NCBI GenBank assembly: GCA_015485335.1
Contig: WFTT01000096.1
Coordinates: forward strand, 1 to 64,000
Direction: 5' to 3'
Source of the DNA: Robiginitomaculum sp.
GTDB lineage: Bacteria > Pseudomonadota > Alphaproteobacteria > Caulobacterales > Maricaulaceae
Length of the DNA: 64,000 nt
Both the position numbers and the translations under genes were made by a program. The first letter of the stretch is position 1; each line of letters begins with the position of its first letter. Positions 33,999 through 43,226 of the stretch are shown piece after piece. The notes under the pieces were generated by a model. It worked only from the letters and a program-made list of their open reading frames with translations. It was not told the origin of the DNA and made no database searches.

Positions 33999-35138
33999 GT
34001 GAGCAACATTTCTATCTATGCACTGGCCGCGGCGCTGGTCATGCCAGGGACGGCCATGGCCGCCAATGGCTTTACCATCAAACCGCGCGGGCGGGTTCTG
34101 CTTGATTTCGCCGATATTGATTACAATCTGGCCAATTTGAATTCATCCAATTCCACCAATGAATTTCGCACCGCACGCTTTGGTGTGTTTGGCAAAATGG
34201 GCAGCCGGTTCAAATATGTCGCCGAATTCGATTTCGTAAACAGCGGCAATATCAAATTTCATGATCCCAAGGCCAAGGATGTCAAACTGACATACAAGGT
34301 CAATGGCAATACCTCGATTGTCTTTGGCAACCAGAAAACACCAAATTCTCTGGAAGAACAGACCTCGGGCCGTTTCACCACCTTTTTGGAACGGGGCAGT
34401 GTAACCGATGCTTTTCGGCTGTCGCGTCGCGTAGGGGTGGTGATCAAAACCCATGGCGATAATTATTCGTTGGCCGCCGGCGCCTTTGGCAATGACATGA
34501 ATGCGGTCCTCTATAATAATGAGGGCTTGTTCTCGAACGAACACAGCTATGCAGCCCGGGCGACCTATACGCCCATCCATAATGACAAACAGACCGTCCA
34601 TCTGGGGGCCAGCGTGCGCCGCTTTACCGGTAATGCCGGGGATCAGTTGCGCATTCGCGCCCGGCCACGCATTCACCTTTCCCAGCGTCTGGTGGATGCC
34701 AAGAACCAGGGCAAGAACTCTACGGTTTATGGCATTGAGGCGGCCTATGTATCCGGGCCATTCCATATCGAAGGCGAATGGATGGCCGAAGATGCATTGC
34801 GCTCATCCGATGGCTTTTTTGTACAGGCCGGGTGGTTCCTGACCGGGGAAACTCGCAAATACAGTGTTAAGAAAGGTGCTTTTGGGCGCATGAAGCCTGC
34901 CCATGCCGTCGGGGAAGATGGCATCGGGGCCTGGGAAGTGGCGGCGCGTTTCGACACGCTGGATCTGACAAGCGCCAATGCGGGCAGAATGAACACTTGG
35001 ACTGCAGGGCTGAACTGGTATCCGCAAAGCCATGTGCGCGTCATGTTGGATGTGGTGCATGCCACCGCGCGTGGCACTGCCAAATTTGGCCCGGGCAATA
35101 CGGATGGCGTGCAAATGCGCCTGCAATATGACTGGTAA
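33999..35138 (+). CDS. OprP/OprO-type anion (phosphate/polyphosphate) selective porin
   Basis: 379-aa outer-membrane porin. A signal peptide (IYALAAALVMPGTAMA) is followed by the family opening GFTIKPRGRVLLDFADI and RTARFGVFGKMGSRFKYVAEFDF. Other family segments are GNQKTPNSLEEQTSGRFTTF, where OprP proteins have KxPFSLEExTSSxxxTF, and a C-terminal MRLQYDW. GTG at 33999 is chosen because GGAGGGG lies 5-6 bases upstream; the frame also opens at 33912 inside the PHO box. It should pass phosphate or polyphosphate into the periplasm for the binding proteins encoded on either side. Confidence 0.9.
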   Translation: MSNISIYALAAALVMPGTAMAANGFTIKPRGRVLLDFADIDYNLANLNSSNSTNEFRTARFGVFGKMGSRFKYVAEFDFVNSGNIKFHDPKAKDVKLTYKVNGNTSIVFGNQKTPNSLEEQTSGRFTTFLERGSVTDAFRLSRRVGVVIKTHGDNYSLAAGAFGNDMNAVLYNNEGLFSNEHSYAARATYTPIHNDKQTVHLGASVRRFTGNAGDQLRIRARPRIHLSQRLVDAKNQGKNSTVYGIEAAYVSGPFHIEGEWMAEDALRSSDGFFVQAGWFLTGETRKYSVKKGAFGRMKPAHAVGEDGIGAWEVAARFDTLDLTSANAGRMNTWTAGLNWYPQSHVRVMLDVVHATARGTAKFGPGNTDGVQMRLQYDW

Positions 35139-35183
35139 GGCGCGTTCCGTGCTTTGCTTTTTCGACAACAAAGGAATTCTATC

Positions 35184-36317
35184 ATGAAAACACGACATCT
35201 GATCCTCGCCGGTCTCGCCGTTGGGACCTGTGCCCTGGCGGCACCGGTACTGGCGCGCGACACCCTGCACATTGTGGGTTCTTCGACGGTTTATCCGTTT
35301 TCCACTGCGGTGGCTGAAAACTTTGGCGCTCAGACCAAATATCCAACCCCCATCGTTGAATCCACCGGTTCTGGTGGCGGCATGAAGCTGTTTTGCGCTG
35401 GCGTTGGTGAAAACACGCCAGACATTACCAATGCCTCACGGCGCATGAAGGCCAGCGAATGGAAAATCTGTCACAATAATGGGGTGACCCAGATTGTTGA
35501 GGTCAAGATTGGCTATGATGGCATCGTCATTGCCAATGGCATTCACGCCCCGGCTTTCAACCTGACCCTGAAACAGGTGTTTCTGGGCCTGGCCGCGCAA
35601 ATCCCGGTAGCCGATGATAATTGTGTCCTCAAAGATAATCCCTACACCAAATGGTCTCAGATCGATCCGTCTTTGCCGGATGAAAAAATCGAAGTTTATG
35701 GCCCGCCGCCAACTTCGGGCACCCGGGATGCCTTTGTCGAAGTGGCCATGGAAAAAGGGGCCAAACAGATTGCCTGTCTGAAAGCCCTGCGTGGTGCTAA
35801 ACCCGGTGATGCTGATTACCAGAAAATCGTGCCACTATTGCCCGAAGGGCTGGGCAAAAAGGCCGATGGCACGCCGCTGGCCGGCAAGAAAATTTTCAAG
35901 CATATCGCGCATTTGCTACGCGAAGATGGTGCCTGGATTGATGCCGGCGAAAATGACAATGCCATTGTGCAAACCCTGGAAAAAACCCCGGCGGCCCTTG
36001 GTATTTTCGGATTTTCCTATCTCGACCAGAATGGCGACCAGATCAAAGGTGCCGTGGTGGATGGCGAAGAACCAAGCTTTGAAAATATTGCCTCTGGTGC
36101 TTATCCGGTCTCTCGTGATCTGTTCTTTTATGTGAAAAAGCAACACACCGATCTGGTGCCCGGCATCCCCGAATTTGTTGCCGAATTCACATCCGAAGAC
36201 ACTTGGGGCGAGTTTGGTTATCTGGGCGACAAGGGTTTGATCCCGTTGCCCGAAGAAGATCGCATGCGCATTGGTGAAAATGCCCGGGCGCTCAAAGTGA
36301 TGACAGAAAGCCCCTGA
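35184..36317 (+). CDS. pstS: PstS-family phosphate-binding protein (no pstCAB nearby)
   Basis: 377-aa periplasmic protein. A signal peptide (HLILAGLAVGTCALAAPVLA) precedes the PBP-like opening DTLHIVGSSTVYPFSTAVAENF. Phosphate-ligand segments are ESTGSGGGMKLFCAGVG (SGGG), DITNASRRM and PPPTSGTRDAF. The start ATG follows AAAGGAATT. It sits 45 bases after the porin gene and so probably shares its PHO-box promoter. Normally pstC, pstA and pstB follow, but here the next gene reads towards it. The permease must be elsewhere, or this protein serves another transporter. Confidence 0.88.
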   Translation: MKTRHLILAGLAVGTCALAAPVLARDTLHIVGSSTVYPFSTAVAENFGAQTKYPTPIVESTGSGGGMKLFCAGVGENTPDITNASRRMKASEWKICHNNGVTQIVEVKIGYDGIVIANGIHAPAFNLTLKQVFLGLAAQIPVADDNCVLKDNPYTKWSQIDPSLPDEKIEVYGPPPTSGTRDAFVEVAMEKGAKQIACLKALRGAKPGDADYQKIVPLLPEGLGKKADGTPLAGKKIFKHIAHLLREDGAWIDAGENDNAIVQTLEKTPAALGIFGFSYLDQNGDQIKGAVVDGEEPSFENIASGAYPVSRDLFFYVKKQHTDLVPGIPEFVAEFTSEDTWGEFGYLGDKGLIPLPEEDRMRIGENARALKVMTESP

Positions 36318-36329
36318 GTAAAATGAGGC

Positions 36330-37469
36330 TCAGTCCGGGCGGGGGGCGTTTGTTTTTCCCCGCTTGGGCCGGCGCAGGCGTTTGGGCAGGCGAGGACGCA
36401 CCTTGCCCCCCAGACGCCTAAGCCGTTTCCAGAACCGCCGCCTTTCGGGTTGTGGCGGTACTTCCAGATTTTTGACAAAATCTTCGGCGCAGGCTTTCCA
36501 GGAAAAGGTTTCCGCATGGGCCCGCGCCTTTTCACGGTCCAGTTCCAGACAGGCCAGGCTGGCGGCGCACAAATCCTCATCAAAGACACCGGCCTCTGAC
36601 GTGCCGATTATGTCTCTGGGCCCCGGCACTGGAAAAGACGCCACCGGTGTGCCACAGGCCATGGCCTCCAGATTGACCAGACCAAAGGTGTCGGTACGGC
36701 TGGGAAAAACAAACACATCTGCATCGGCAAAGTGCCGGGCCAGTTCCTGATCATATTTGGCCCCGGTAAAGACGGCTTCGGGGTATTTCTGCTTCAGCTC
36801 TTCCAGTTGCGGGCCATCGCCCACCACCACCTTGGTGCCGGGCAGGTCGAGGTCTAGAAACCCCTCCATATTTTTTTCAACGGCGATGCGGCCGACATTG
36901 ACAAAGATCGGGCGTTGCAGGCCTGCATAGACACCATTTTCGACATCGCGCAGGTCCGGGTGGAACAGCTCGGTATCCACGCCGCGCGCCCAGGCGCTGA
37001 TATTGCGAAATCCCTTGGCCAGCAATTCATCGCGCATGCTGGGGGTGGTCACCATCATGCGGCCACCGGAATTGTGGAAACGGCGCATAAAGGCATAGCC
37101 AAAGGAAACGGGAATAAAGGGAAAACGCGCATGAATGTATTCTGGAAACTGGGTATGATAGCTGGTGGTAAAGGGCCAGTTCCATTTCAGGCACAGCGCC
37201 CGCGCCGTCTGGCCGATGGTGCCTTCGGTGGCAATGTGAATGGCATCGGGCTCAAATTTCTCAATCCGGCGGCGAATATCCTTTTTGGCAAAAAGCGCCA
37301 GTTTAATCTCCGGATAGGTTGGCAAAGGGAAGGTAAAATACCCATCATAAGGCGAGATTACCTCGACCTCATGGCCCATCAGGCGGCATTCATCCACGGT
37401 GCGGCTCAGGGTGCGCACCACGCCATTGACCTGTGGTTCCCAGGCATCGGTAACCAGTATGATGCGCAT
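36330..37469 (-). CDS. GT4-family glycolipid glycosyltransferase (Agt-like)
   Basis: 379-aa retaining glycosyltransferase. MRIILVTDAWEPQVNGVVRTL opens the acceptor domain. The donor domain has VGRIAVEKNMEGFL, VVGDGPQLEEL and FVFPSRTDTFGLVNLEAMACGTPVA with the EX7E-type pair. It resembles diacylglycerol glycosyltransferases such as SQD2 and the alphaproteobacterial Agt that make glycolipids when phosphate is short. A basic C-terminal tail (RRFWKRLRRLGGKVRPRLPKRLRR) should bind the membrane. AGGAGC precedes the ATG. It follows plcP by 80 bases on the same strand, matching the known plcP-agt pairing. Confidence 0.85.
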   Translation of the reverse strand: MRIILVTDAWEPQVNGVVRTLSRTVDECRLMGHEVEVISPYDGYFTFPLPTYPEIKLALFAKKDIRRRIEKFEPDAIHIATEGTIGQTARALCLKWNWPFTTSYHTQFPEYIHARFPFIPVSFGYAFMRRFHNSGGRMMVTTPSMRDELLAKGFRNISAWARGVDTELFHPDLRDVENGVYAGLQRPIFVNVGRIAVEKNMEGFLDLDLPGTKVVVGDGPQLEELKQKYPEAVFTGAKYDQELARHFADADVFVFPSRTDTFGLVNLEAMACGTPVASFPVPGPRDIIGTSEAGVFDEDLCAASLACLELDREKARAHAETFSWKACAEDFVKNLEVPPQPERRRFWKRLRRLGGKVRPRLPKRLRRPKRGKTNAPRPD

Positions 37470-37549
37470 GTTTTGCTCCTAAGACCGTATAAATAATGCT
37501 TTAGCGTGCCATTACCGGCTTGGCGAGAGCAATATCATGTTGGTGGTTT

Positions 37550-38341
37550 TCACGCCGGCTTAACGGCGAAGTTATCTTCGGCGGTCAGGCTTTGGGCGGC
37601 CCAATGGATCAGCTCGAAACGCCCATCCATATGCTCAACCAGGGCCGTGGCGCTCTCTACCCAATCACCATCGTTAAGATACAGCATATTGCCGATTTTG
37701 CGAATTTCCGCCTTGTGAATATGGCCGCATATCACCCCGTCCACATTACGGCGGCGCGCCTCTTGGCTAAGGGCATTTTCATAATCATCAATATAATGCA
37801 AAGCGTTTTTGACCTTCACTTTGATATAGGCGCTTAGCGACCAATAGCCAAAACCAAACCGACGACGCCAGCGATTAAAACTGGTGTTCAGTGACAACAA
37901 GGCGCGATAGCCATAATCGCCCAATATGGCCAGCCATTTGGCATAGCGGATGACGCCGTCAAATTCGTCGCCATGCACCACTAAAAACCGGCGGCCATCG
38001 GCGGCGGTGTGGATGACCTCTCGTTGTACCTGCACACCGCCAAAATGGGTGCCGCAATACTGGCGCAGGGGTTCATCATGATTGCCGGGGATCAAAATAA
38101 CCTCCGCCCCCTTGCGGGCCTTGCGCAGAAATTTCTGCACCACATCATTATGGGATTGCGGCCAATACCAACGCCGGCGCAATCGCCAGGTGTCGATAAT
38201 ATCGCCCACCAGATACCAGGTTTGCGCTTCATGGTGCCGAATGAAATCCAGCAACAGTTCTGCCTGACACCCCTTGGTTCCCAGATGGATGTCAGACACG
38301 AATATGGACCGAAACGTTTGAACGGGTTTTTCATGCATCAT
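37550..38341 (-). CDS. plcP: PlcP-type metallophosphoesterase (phospholipase C for lipid remodelling)
   Basis: 263-aa calcineurin-like phosphoesterase. The metal-binding set is SDIHLG, GDIID, GNHDE, HGDEFD and CGHIHKAEI. Family members are often labelled UDP-2,3-diacylglucosamine hydrolase (LpxH-like). The segment LVGDIID-W...WYWPQSHNDVVQKFLRKARKG is one I associate with Sinorhizobium PlcP, which splits phosphatidylcholine to diacylglycerol during phosphate limitation. The neighbouring Agt-like gene supplies the next step. ATG at 38341 is used: the longer start at 38371 falls within a candidate PHO box. The functional call is inferred from similarity and context. Confidence 0.82.
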   Translation of the reverse strand: MMHEKPVQTFRSIFVSDIHLGTKGCQAELLLDFIRHHEAQTWYLVGDIIDTWRLRRRWYWPQSHNDVVQKFLRKARKGAEVILIPGNHDEPLRQYCGTHFGGVQVQREVIHTAADGRRFLVVHGDEFDGVIRYAKWLAILGDYGYRALLSLNTSFNRWRRRFGFGYWSLSAYIKVKVKNALHYIDDYENALSQEARRRNVDGVICGHIHKAEIRKIGNMLYLNDGDWVESATALVEHMDGRFELIHWAAQSLTAEDNFAVKPA

Positions 38342-38364
38342 GCTCTTGCACCTACCCTTTGCAG

Positions 38365-38382
38365 ATAACATTTTGATGACGT
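38365..38382 (-). promoter_or_regulatory. Degenerate PHO-box candidate upstream of plcP
   Basis: Read on the minus strand: ACGTCAT-CAAA-ATGTTAT, two half-sites with the correct 4-base spacer and 11-base period, each matching five of seven consensus positions. It lies 24 bases before the plcP ATG. Weak alone, but it agrees with the expected phosphate control of plcP-agt. Confidence 0.45.
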
Positions 38383-38484
38383 TTCAGGGGCAATGTATCT
38401 AGGGCGGCTCCGGCCCTTGCCAGCACTGCCCTGTGGGGTCAATCTTGGGGCGGAACTAAAAAGGCACTTCGGTGGACGGCTTGC

Positions 38485-40182
38485 ATGAATAATCCATCAC
38501 CAGCAGACGGGCAAAAAGGCGCGCATCACCACCCCCACCATCCACACCACCACCATTCTCTGGCGGTGTGGATGCGCTGGATAGTGCGCCGCATCCGTTA
38601 CCATGCCGACCACCCGGTCTGGCTGTGGCTGACGGCGGCCCTGATCGGCACGCTAGCCGGTTTTGCCACCTTGGGGTTTCGCCTTTCCATATTGGCGGTA
38701 CAGGGATTGTTTTATGGCAGTTCCAAAGAACGACTTGCCAGTACCGCCGCTGACCTGCATTGGAGCCATGTTTGGCTGGCCCCGGTCATTGGCGGCATGG
38801 TGGTGGGGGCCTTGCTGTTTCTGGCCGAGCGCACAAAGGCACTTAACGAGGTGCGGGCGCAAAGTGTTGCCGAAGTGATCGAGGCCCGCGCCGTGGGCAA
38901 GGGCAATATCGGCTTTTGGCCCGGGGTCTATTCCGCGCTGATCACCATTGTATCGCTGGGATCCGGGGCCAGTGCCGGCCGGGAAGGCCCGGCGGTGCAC
39001 CTTGGCGGGGCGTTGGCCTCGCTCACATCGCGCATTTTGAACCTTGGGGCGCGAAACGCGCGCACGCTTCTGGCTTGCGGTGTTGCCGGGGCGGTGGCGG
39101 CCTCGTTCAATGCGCCGCTGGCGGGCCTGTTATTCGCGCTGGAGGTGGTGCTGGGCCATTATGCCTTGCGGGTGATTGCGCCCACGGCGGTGGCGGCCAC
39201 CGCCGGGGCGGTGGTGGCACGGTCGTTTTTGGGGGCCCAGCCCGCATTCTTGCTGCCCCCGGTGCCCAGCGCCAGCCTGATTGATTTTCCGGCCGCCGCG
39301 CTGTTGGGACTGATTTGTGCCGCCCTGGCCATCATCTTTGTGACCCTGATGGTCAAAGGGCCATACCATGTGGAAAAGCTGGCAGGCCGTCTTGGTCTGC
39401 CCTTATGGGCGCTGCCCCCCATTGGCGGGGTGCTGGTGGGCATGATCGGCATTGCCTTTCCCCAGGTGCTGGGCATCGGCTATGAGGCCACCAGCACCGC
39501 CCTGCATGGCGGCTATGGCCTGTCTTTATTATTGTTTCTGGTGGCTGCTAAACTCCTGGCGACCATGCTGACCCTATCCTTTCGTTTTGGCGGGGGCATG
39601 TTTTCACCCTCGATTTATCTGGGGGCCATGGCCGGGGCGGCCTTTGGGGCGCTGGCCGGGACTGTGTTGGGCGAAGGGGCGGCGGCGCCTGCGTTTTTTG
39701 CCATTGTCGGCATGGGGGCGCTTTCCGGGGCGGTTTTGGGCGCGCCCATATCCACCACCTTGATCGTGTTCGAACTGACCCAATCTTACGAGGCCTCGGT
39801 GGCGGTCTTGCTGGCGGTGTCGCTGGCTACGGTGGTGACGCAAGCCATCACCCGGGGCAATGTGTTCCAGAAACAGATCGAACTGCGTGGTTATACTTTG
39901 CGAGAAGGACCACAGCGTCTGATTTTGCAAACCGTGCGGGTGCGCGATTTCATGACCCCCATCAGCCGCCTGAACAAGGAAATCAGCATGGCGGGCGCGG
40001 TGCTTTATGCCGATGACACCCTGGGCAAGGCGTTGGGGCTGTTAAAGGCGGAAAATCTGGATGGGGCACCGGTAAAATCCCGCTATGGGGAGCAAAAGGT
40101 CATTGGCTATATCTCCCGCGAAGATGCGCTTCTTGCCTATAACCAGCGTCTGGTGGAAGAACATGAAGAACGCAGCGGCTAA
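38485..40182 (+). CDS. CLC-family chloride channel/antiporter with C-terminal CBS region
   Basis: 565-aa membrane protein. It begins with a histidine-rich tail (HHHPHHPHHHH, residues 14-24), then the CLC core. The ion-path motifs are GSGASAGREGP (GSGxP-like and the gating Glu), FNAPLAGLLFALEVVLG, and GGGMFSPSIYLGAM. The position of the inner proton glutamate of antiporters seems to be Val (ALEVV where E. coli ClcA has IIEEM). Residues about 485-555 form part of a CBS region (VRDFMTPI...DDTLGKALGLLKAENLDGAPV). It stands alone, divergent from plcP. Confidence 0.88.
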   Translation: MNNPSPADGQKGAHHHPHHPHHHHSLAVWMRWIVRRIRYHADHPVWLWLTAALIGTLAGFATLGFRLSILAVQGLFYGSSKERLASTAADLHWSHVWLAPVIGGMVVGALLFLAERTKALNEVRAQSVAEVIEARAVGKGNIGFWPGVYSALITIVSLGSGASAGREGPAVHLGGALASLTSRILNLGARNARTLLACGVAGAVAASFNAPLAGLLFALEVVLGHYALRVIAPTAVAATAGAVVARSFLGAQPAFLLPPVPSASLIDFPAAALLGLICAALAIIFVTLMVKGPYHVEKLAGRLGLPLWALPPIGGVLVGMIGIAFPQVLGIGYEATSTALHGGYGLSLLLFLVAAKLLATMLTLSFRFGGGMFSPSIYLGAMAGAAFGALAGTVLGEGAAAPAFFAIVGMGALSGAVLGAPISTTLIVFELTQSYEASVAVLLAVSLATVVTQAITRGNVFQKQIELRGYTLREGPQRLILQTVRVRDFMTPISRLNKEISMAGAVLYADDTLGKALGLLKAENLDGAPVKSRYGEQKVIGYISREDALLAYNQRLVEEHEERSG

Positions 40183-40246
40183 AGCGCTCGCGATACGGCG
40201 GCGTTGATGGCATAAAGCCTGATCCACACACTTGTATGATTCGCAA

Positions 40247-40852
40247 ATGCCACATTCTTCTGCCGGTCCGCAAATTGAACGTTTGATCACCCTGCTGGCA
40301 CGCCTGCCGGGGCTGGGGCCGCGCTCGGCGCGCCGCGCCGCCTTGCATCTGATCCGCAAAAAAGAAGTCCTGATGGCTCCGCTGGCCGAGGCTCTGGGCG
40401 AGGCGGCCCAGCGCATTATTGCCTGTACCGAGTGCGGCAATATTGATGTCAGCGACCCATGCGCCATTTGTGCGGCCCGCGGGCGTAATCAGAGCAGTAT
40501 TTGCGTGGTTGAGCAGGTGGGCGATCTGTGGGCGCTGGAACGGGCCGGGGCCTATCGCGGGCGCTATCATGTGCTGGGCGGTGTCTTGTCGGCGCTGGAT
40601 GGGGTACGACCCGAGGACTTGCACATTGGCAAGCTGGTATCGCGGGCCGCGGCGGATGATGTGACCGAAATTATTCTGGCCCTAAACGCCAATGTGGATG
40701 GTCAGACCACGGCCCATTATATTCATGACGCCTTGAAAGATACCAATGTACAGATCACTTCGATCGCCCGGGGCGTGCCGGTGGGCGGGGATCTGGATTA
40801 TCTGGATGATGGTACGTTGACCGCGGCCCTGAAGGCCAGAAAAACCCTGTAG
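40247..40852 (+). CDS. recR: Recombination mediator RecR
   Basis: 201-aa protein of the RecFOR pathway that helps load RecA onto gaps. The helix-hairpin-helix [20 protein letters not shown], the four-cysteine zinc finger (CTECGN...CAIC) and the Toprim domain ([26 protein letters not shown]) are all present. ATG at 40247 is preferred over TTG at 40232. Usually recR follows dnaX and the YbaB gene, but here it lies between clc and an AceE-like gene, so it has lost those neighbours. Confidence 0.95.
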   Translation: MPHSSAGPQIERLITLLARLPGLGPRSARRAALHLIRKKEVLMAPLAEALGEAAQRIIACTECGNIDVSDPCAICAARGRNQSSICVVEQVGDLWALERAGAYRGRYHVLGGVLSALDGVRPEDLHIGKLVSRAAADDVTEIILALNANVDGQTTAHYIHDALKDTNVQITSIARGVPVGGDLDYLDDGTLTAALKARKTL

Positions 40853-40878
40853 CCATATCAGAAAGACTGGCAGGATTG

Positions 40879-43197
40879 ATGCAAACCGATGAACACACGC
40901 TGGATACACTGACGGCCATAGAGCGCAAGGTGCGCTGGTTATCGGCCTGGATGATCCATAATGCCAACCATATCCGGCCCAATCGCGATGGGTTGAAAGT
41001 CGGTGGGCATCAGGCCAGTTGCACGTCAATCTCGACCATTATGACGGCGCTCTATATGCAGGTCTTGCGGCCACAGGACCGGGTGGCGGTCAAGCCTCAT
41101 GCGGCCCCGGTCATGCACGCCATCGAATATCTGTTTGGCAATCAGAGCCGCGAAAAGCTGGAAAATTTTCGCGCCCTTGGCGGCGCCCAATCCTATCCCT
41201 CGCGCACCAAAGATGGGGCCATGGTGGATTTTTCCACCGGTTCGGTGGGGCTTGGCGCGGCGATGACCAATTTTGCTGCTCTGACGCAATCCTATTTGCG
41301 CCACAAGGATCTGTTGCCAGCGGGGCAGGAGCCAGGCCGCATGGTGGCCCTGGTCGGCGATGCGGAACTGGACGAGGGCAATGTCTATGAGGCCCTGCTG
41401 GACACCTGGAAGCATGATGTGCGCAATCTGTGGTGGGTGATTGATTATAACCGCCAGAGCCTGGATGGCACGGTGAATGAACGCCTGTTTCGCATTATCG
41501 GCCGGTTTTTCCGAGCCGTTGGCTGGAATGTTATCACTCTTAAATATGGCAAAACCCTGTTTGAGGCCTTCAAGCAAAGCGGCGGCGGGTCGTTAAAACG
41601 CTGGTTCAACCAATGTCCCAACGATCTTTATTGCGTGCTGACCTATAAGGGCGGCGCGGCGTGGCGGGCACAGATCAAGGCCGATATGGGGGATGATGCA
41701 GAGCTGATGGGCTTGCTGGATCGTTATGATGATGCGGCGTTGCACGATCTGCTGACTGATCTTGGCGGGCATTGCATGGAGGCGGTGCTGGACGCCTTTG
41801 CCCAGGTGCAAAACGACAAGCCGACCCTGTTTCTGTGTTATACCATCAAAGGCCATGGCCTGCCCTTGCAGGGGCATAAGGATAATCATGCGGGCCTGAT
41901 GACACCCAAACAGATGGAGGGGTTCCAGCAAAGCATGGGCGTGCGTTCAGGGCATGAATGGGAACGCCACGAAGCCATCGGCCTGGAAACCGCGCGTTTT
42001 GACGCGGCTTTGCAAAATGCGCCGTTCAATCAGCCATTATCACAGCGGGTGAAACAGGCCGCGCCGATTAAAATCCCCGATGCCCTGCCTACCGACAGCG
42101 TTGATAAAGGCAGTACCCAGGAAAGCTTTGGGCGTATTTTGAACGCCATTGCCAAAGCGGGCGGGCCGCTGGCCGATCGTATTGTTACCACCTCGCCAGA
42201 TGTGACCGTGTCGACCAATCTGGGTGGCTGGGTGAACCAGCGCGGGCTTTTCCATCGGCGCGAAAAGCCAGATACCTTTCGGGAAAACAAGGTGGCCTCC
42301 ATTCAAAAATGGGGACGCGCGCCTTCGGGCCAGCATATCGAGCTGGGCATTGCCGAAAACAATCTGTTTATCAATCTGGCCGCTTTGGGCCTGTCGCACA
42401 GCCTGTTTGGCCAGCGGCTGTTTCCCATTGGCACCCTGTATGATCCGTTCATTGCGCGGGGGCTGGATGCTCTGAATTACGCCTGTTATCAGGATGCGCG
42501 CTTTATGCTGGTGGCGACGCCGTCAGGCATATCCTTAAGCCCCGAAGGGGGCGCGCACCAGTCCATCTCCTCGCCGCTAATCGGGCTGGGACAGCCGGGG
42601 CTGACATCGTTCGAGCCGGCCTATGCGGACGAACTGGCCCTGATCATGCGCTGGTGCTTTGCCCATATGCAGGACGAGGCGGCGGGCGGCTCGGTCTATC
42701 TGCGCCTGTCCACCCGGGCGCTGGAACAACCAAAGCGGACGTTAAGCCCCGAGCAACAGGCCGATATTCTCAATGGCGGCTATTGGCTGCACCGGCCGGA
42801 TGGGGACGTGGATCAGGTGATTATCTATAGCGGTGCGGTGGCCCCGGAGGCCCAGGCCGCCTATGAGACCCTGAAAAGTGACTATAAAGGGCTGGGGGTG
42901 TTGGCCATCACGTCGGCCGATCGGCTTTATCATGATTGGCAAAGCGGTGCGCATGACGTATCTCATATCGAGCACTTACTGGCCCCGTTAACGGCACAGG
43001 CACAACTGTTCACAGTACAGGATGGCCACCCGGCGGCGCTTTCCTGGCTGGGGGGTGTTAATGGTCATAAACTGCGCGCGCTGGGGGTCAGCGAATTTGG
43101 CCAGTGCGGCGATCTGAATGATCTTTACCGCCATTATCAGATTGACGAGGCCGCCCTGGTTCGCGCCATACGTGCTTCCGCATCTGGCAAGGCGTAA
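40879..43197 (+). CDS. Thiamine-diphosphate 2-oxoacid dehydrogenase E1-like protein (AceE/MdeB type)
   Basis: 772-aa transketolase-fold enzyme of the homodimeric pyruvate dehydrogenase E1 group. GGHQASCTSISTIMTALYM and the thiamine-diphosphate motif ALVGDAELDEGNVYEAL...YNRQSLDG match AceE. The middle domain has HIELGIAENNLF, with the catalytic Glu, and PEGGAHQSI. At 772 residues it is shorter than E. coli AceE (about 890). No E2 or E3 gene is nearby, so it may act as a stand-alone or specialised E1, like MdeB of Pseudomonas on 2-oxobutyrate. AGGA precedes the ATG at 40879; the frame's TTG at 40876 is less likely. Confidence 0.78.
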   Translation: MQTDEHTLDTLTAIERKVRWLSAWMIHNANHIRPNRDGLKVGGHQASCTSISTIMTALYMQVLRPQDRVAVKPHAAPVMHAIEYLFGNQSREKLENFRALGGAQSYPSRTKDGAMVDFSTGSVGLGAAMTNFAALTQSYLRHKDLLPAGQEPGRMVALVGDAELDEGNVYEALLDTWKHDVRNLWWVIDYNRQSLDGTVNERLFRIIGRFFRAVGWNVITLKYGKTLFEAFKQSGGGSLKRWFNQCPNDLYCVLTYKGGAAWRAQIKADMGDDAELMGLLDRYDDAALHDLLTDLGGHCMEAVLDAFAQVQNDKPTLFLCYTIKGHGLPLQGHKDNHAGLMTPKQMEGFQQSMGVRSGHEWERHEAIGLETARFDAALQNAPFNQPLSQRVKQAAPIKIPDALPTDSVDKGSTQESFGRILNAIAKAGGPLADRIVTTSPDVTVSTNLGGWVNQRGLFHRREKPDTFRENKVASIQKWGRAPSGQHIELGIAENNLFINLAALGLSHSLFGQRLFPIGTLYDPFIARGLDALNYACYQDARFMLVATPSGISLSPEGGAHQSISSPLIGLGQPGLTSFEPAYADELALIMRWCFAHMQDEAAGGSVYLRLSTRALEQPKRTLSPEQQADILNGGYWLHRPDGDVDQVIIYSGAVAPEAQAAYETLKSDYKGLGVLAITSADRLYHDWQSGAHDVSHIEHLLAPLTAQAQLFTVQDGHPAALSWLGGVNGHKLRALGVSEFGQCGDLNDLYRHYQIDEAALVRAIRASASGKA

Positions 43198-43226
43198 CCG
43201 GGGCGGGCTTTCCTGCAGATCGGCGC

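Noticed and set aside
37550-38371. Lipid A enzyme LpxH
   Set aside because: Neighbouring Agt-like transferase, PHO-box candidate and PlcP-like segments fit phosphate-dependent lipid remodelling better. The longer start at 38371 was also set aside.
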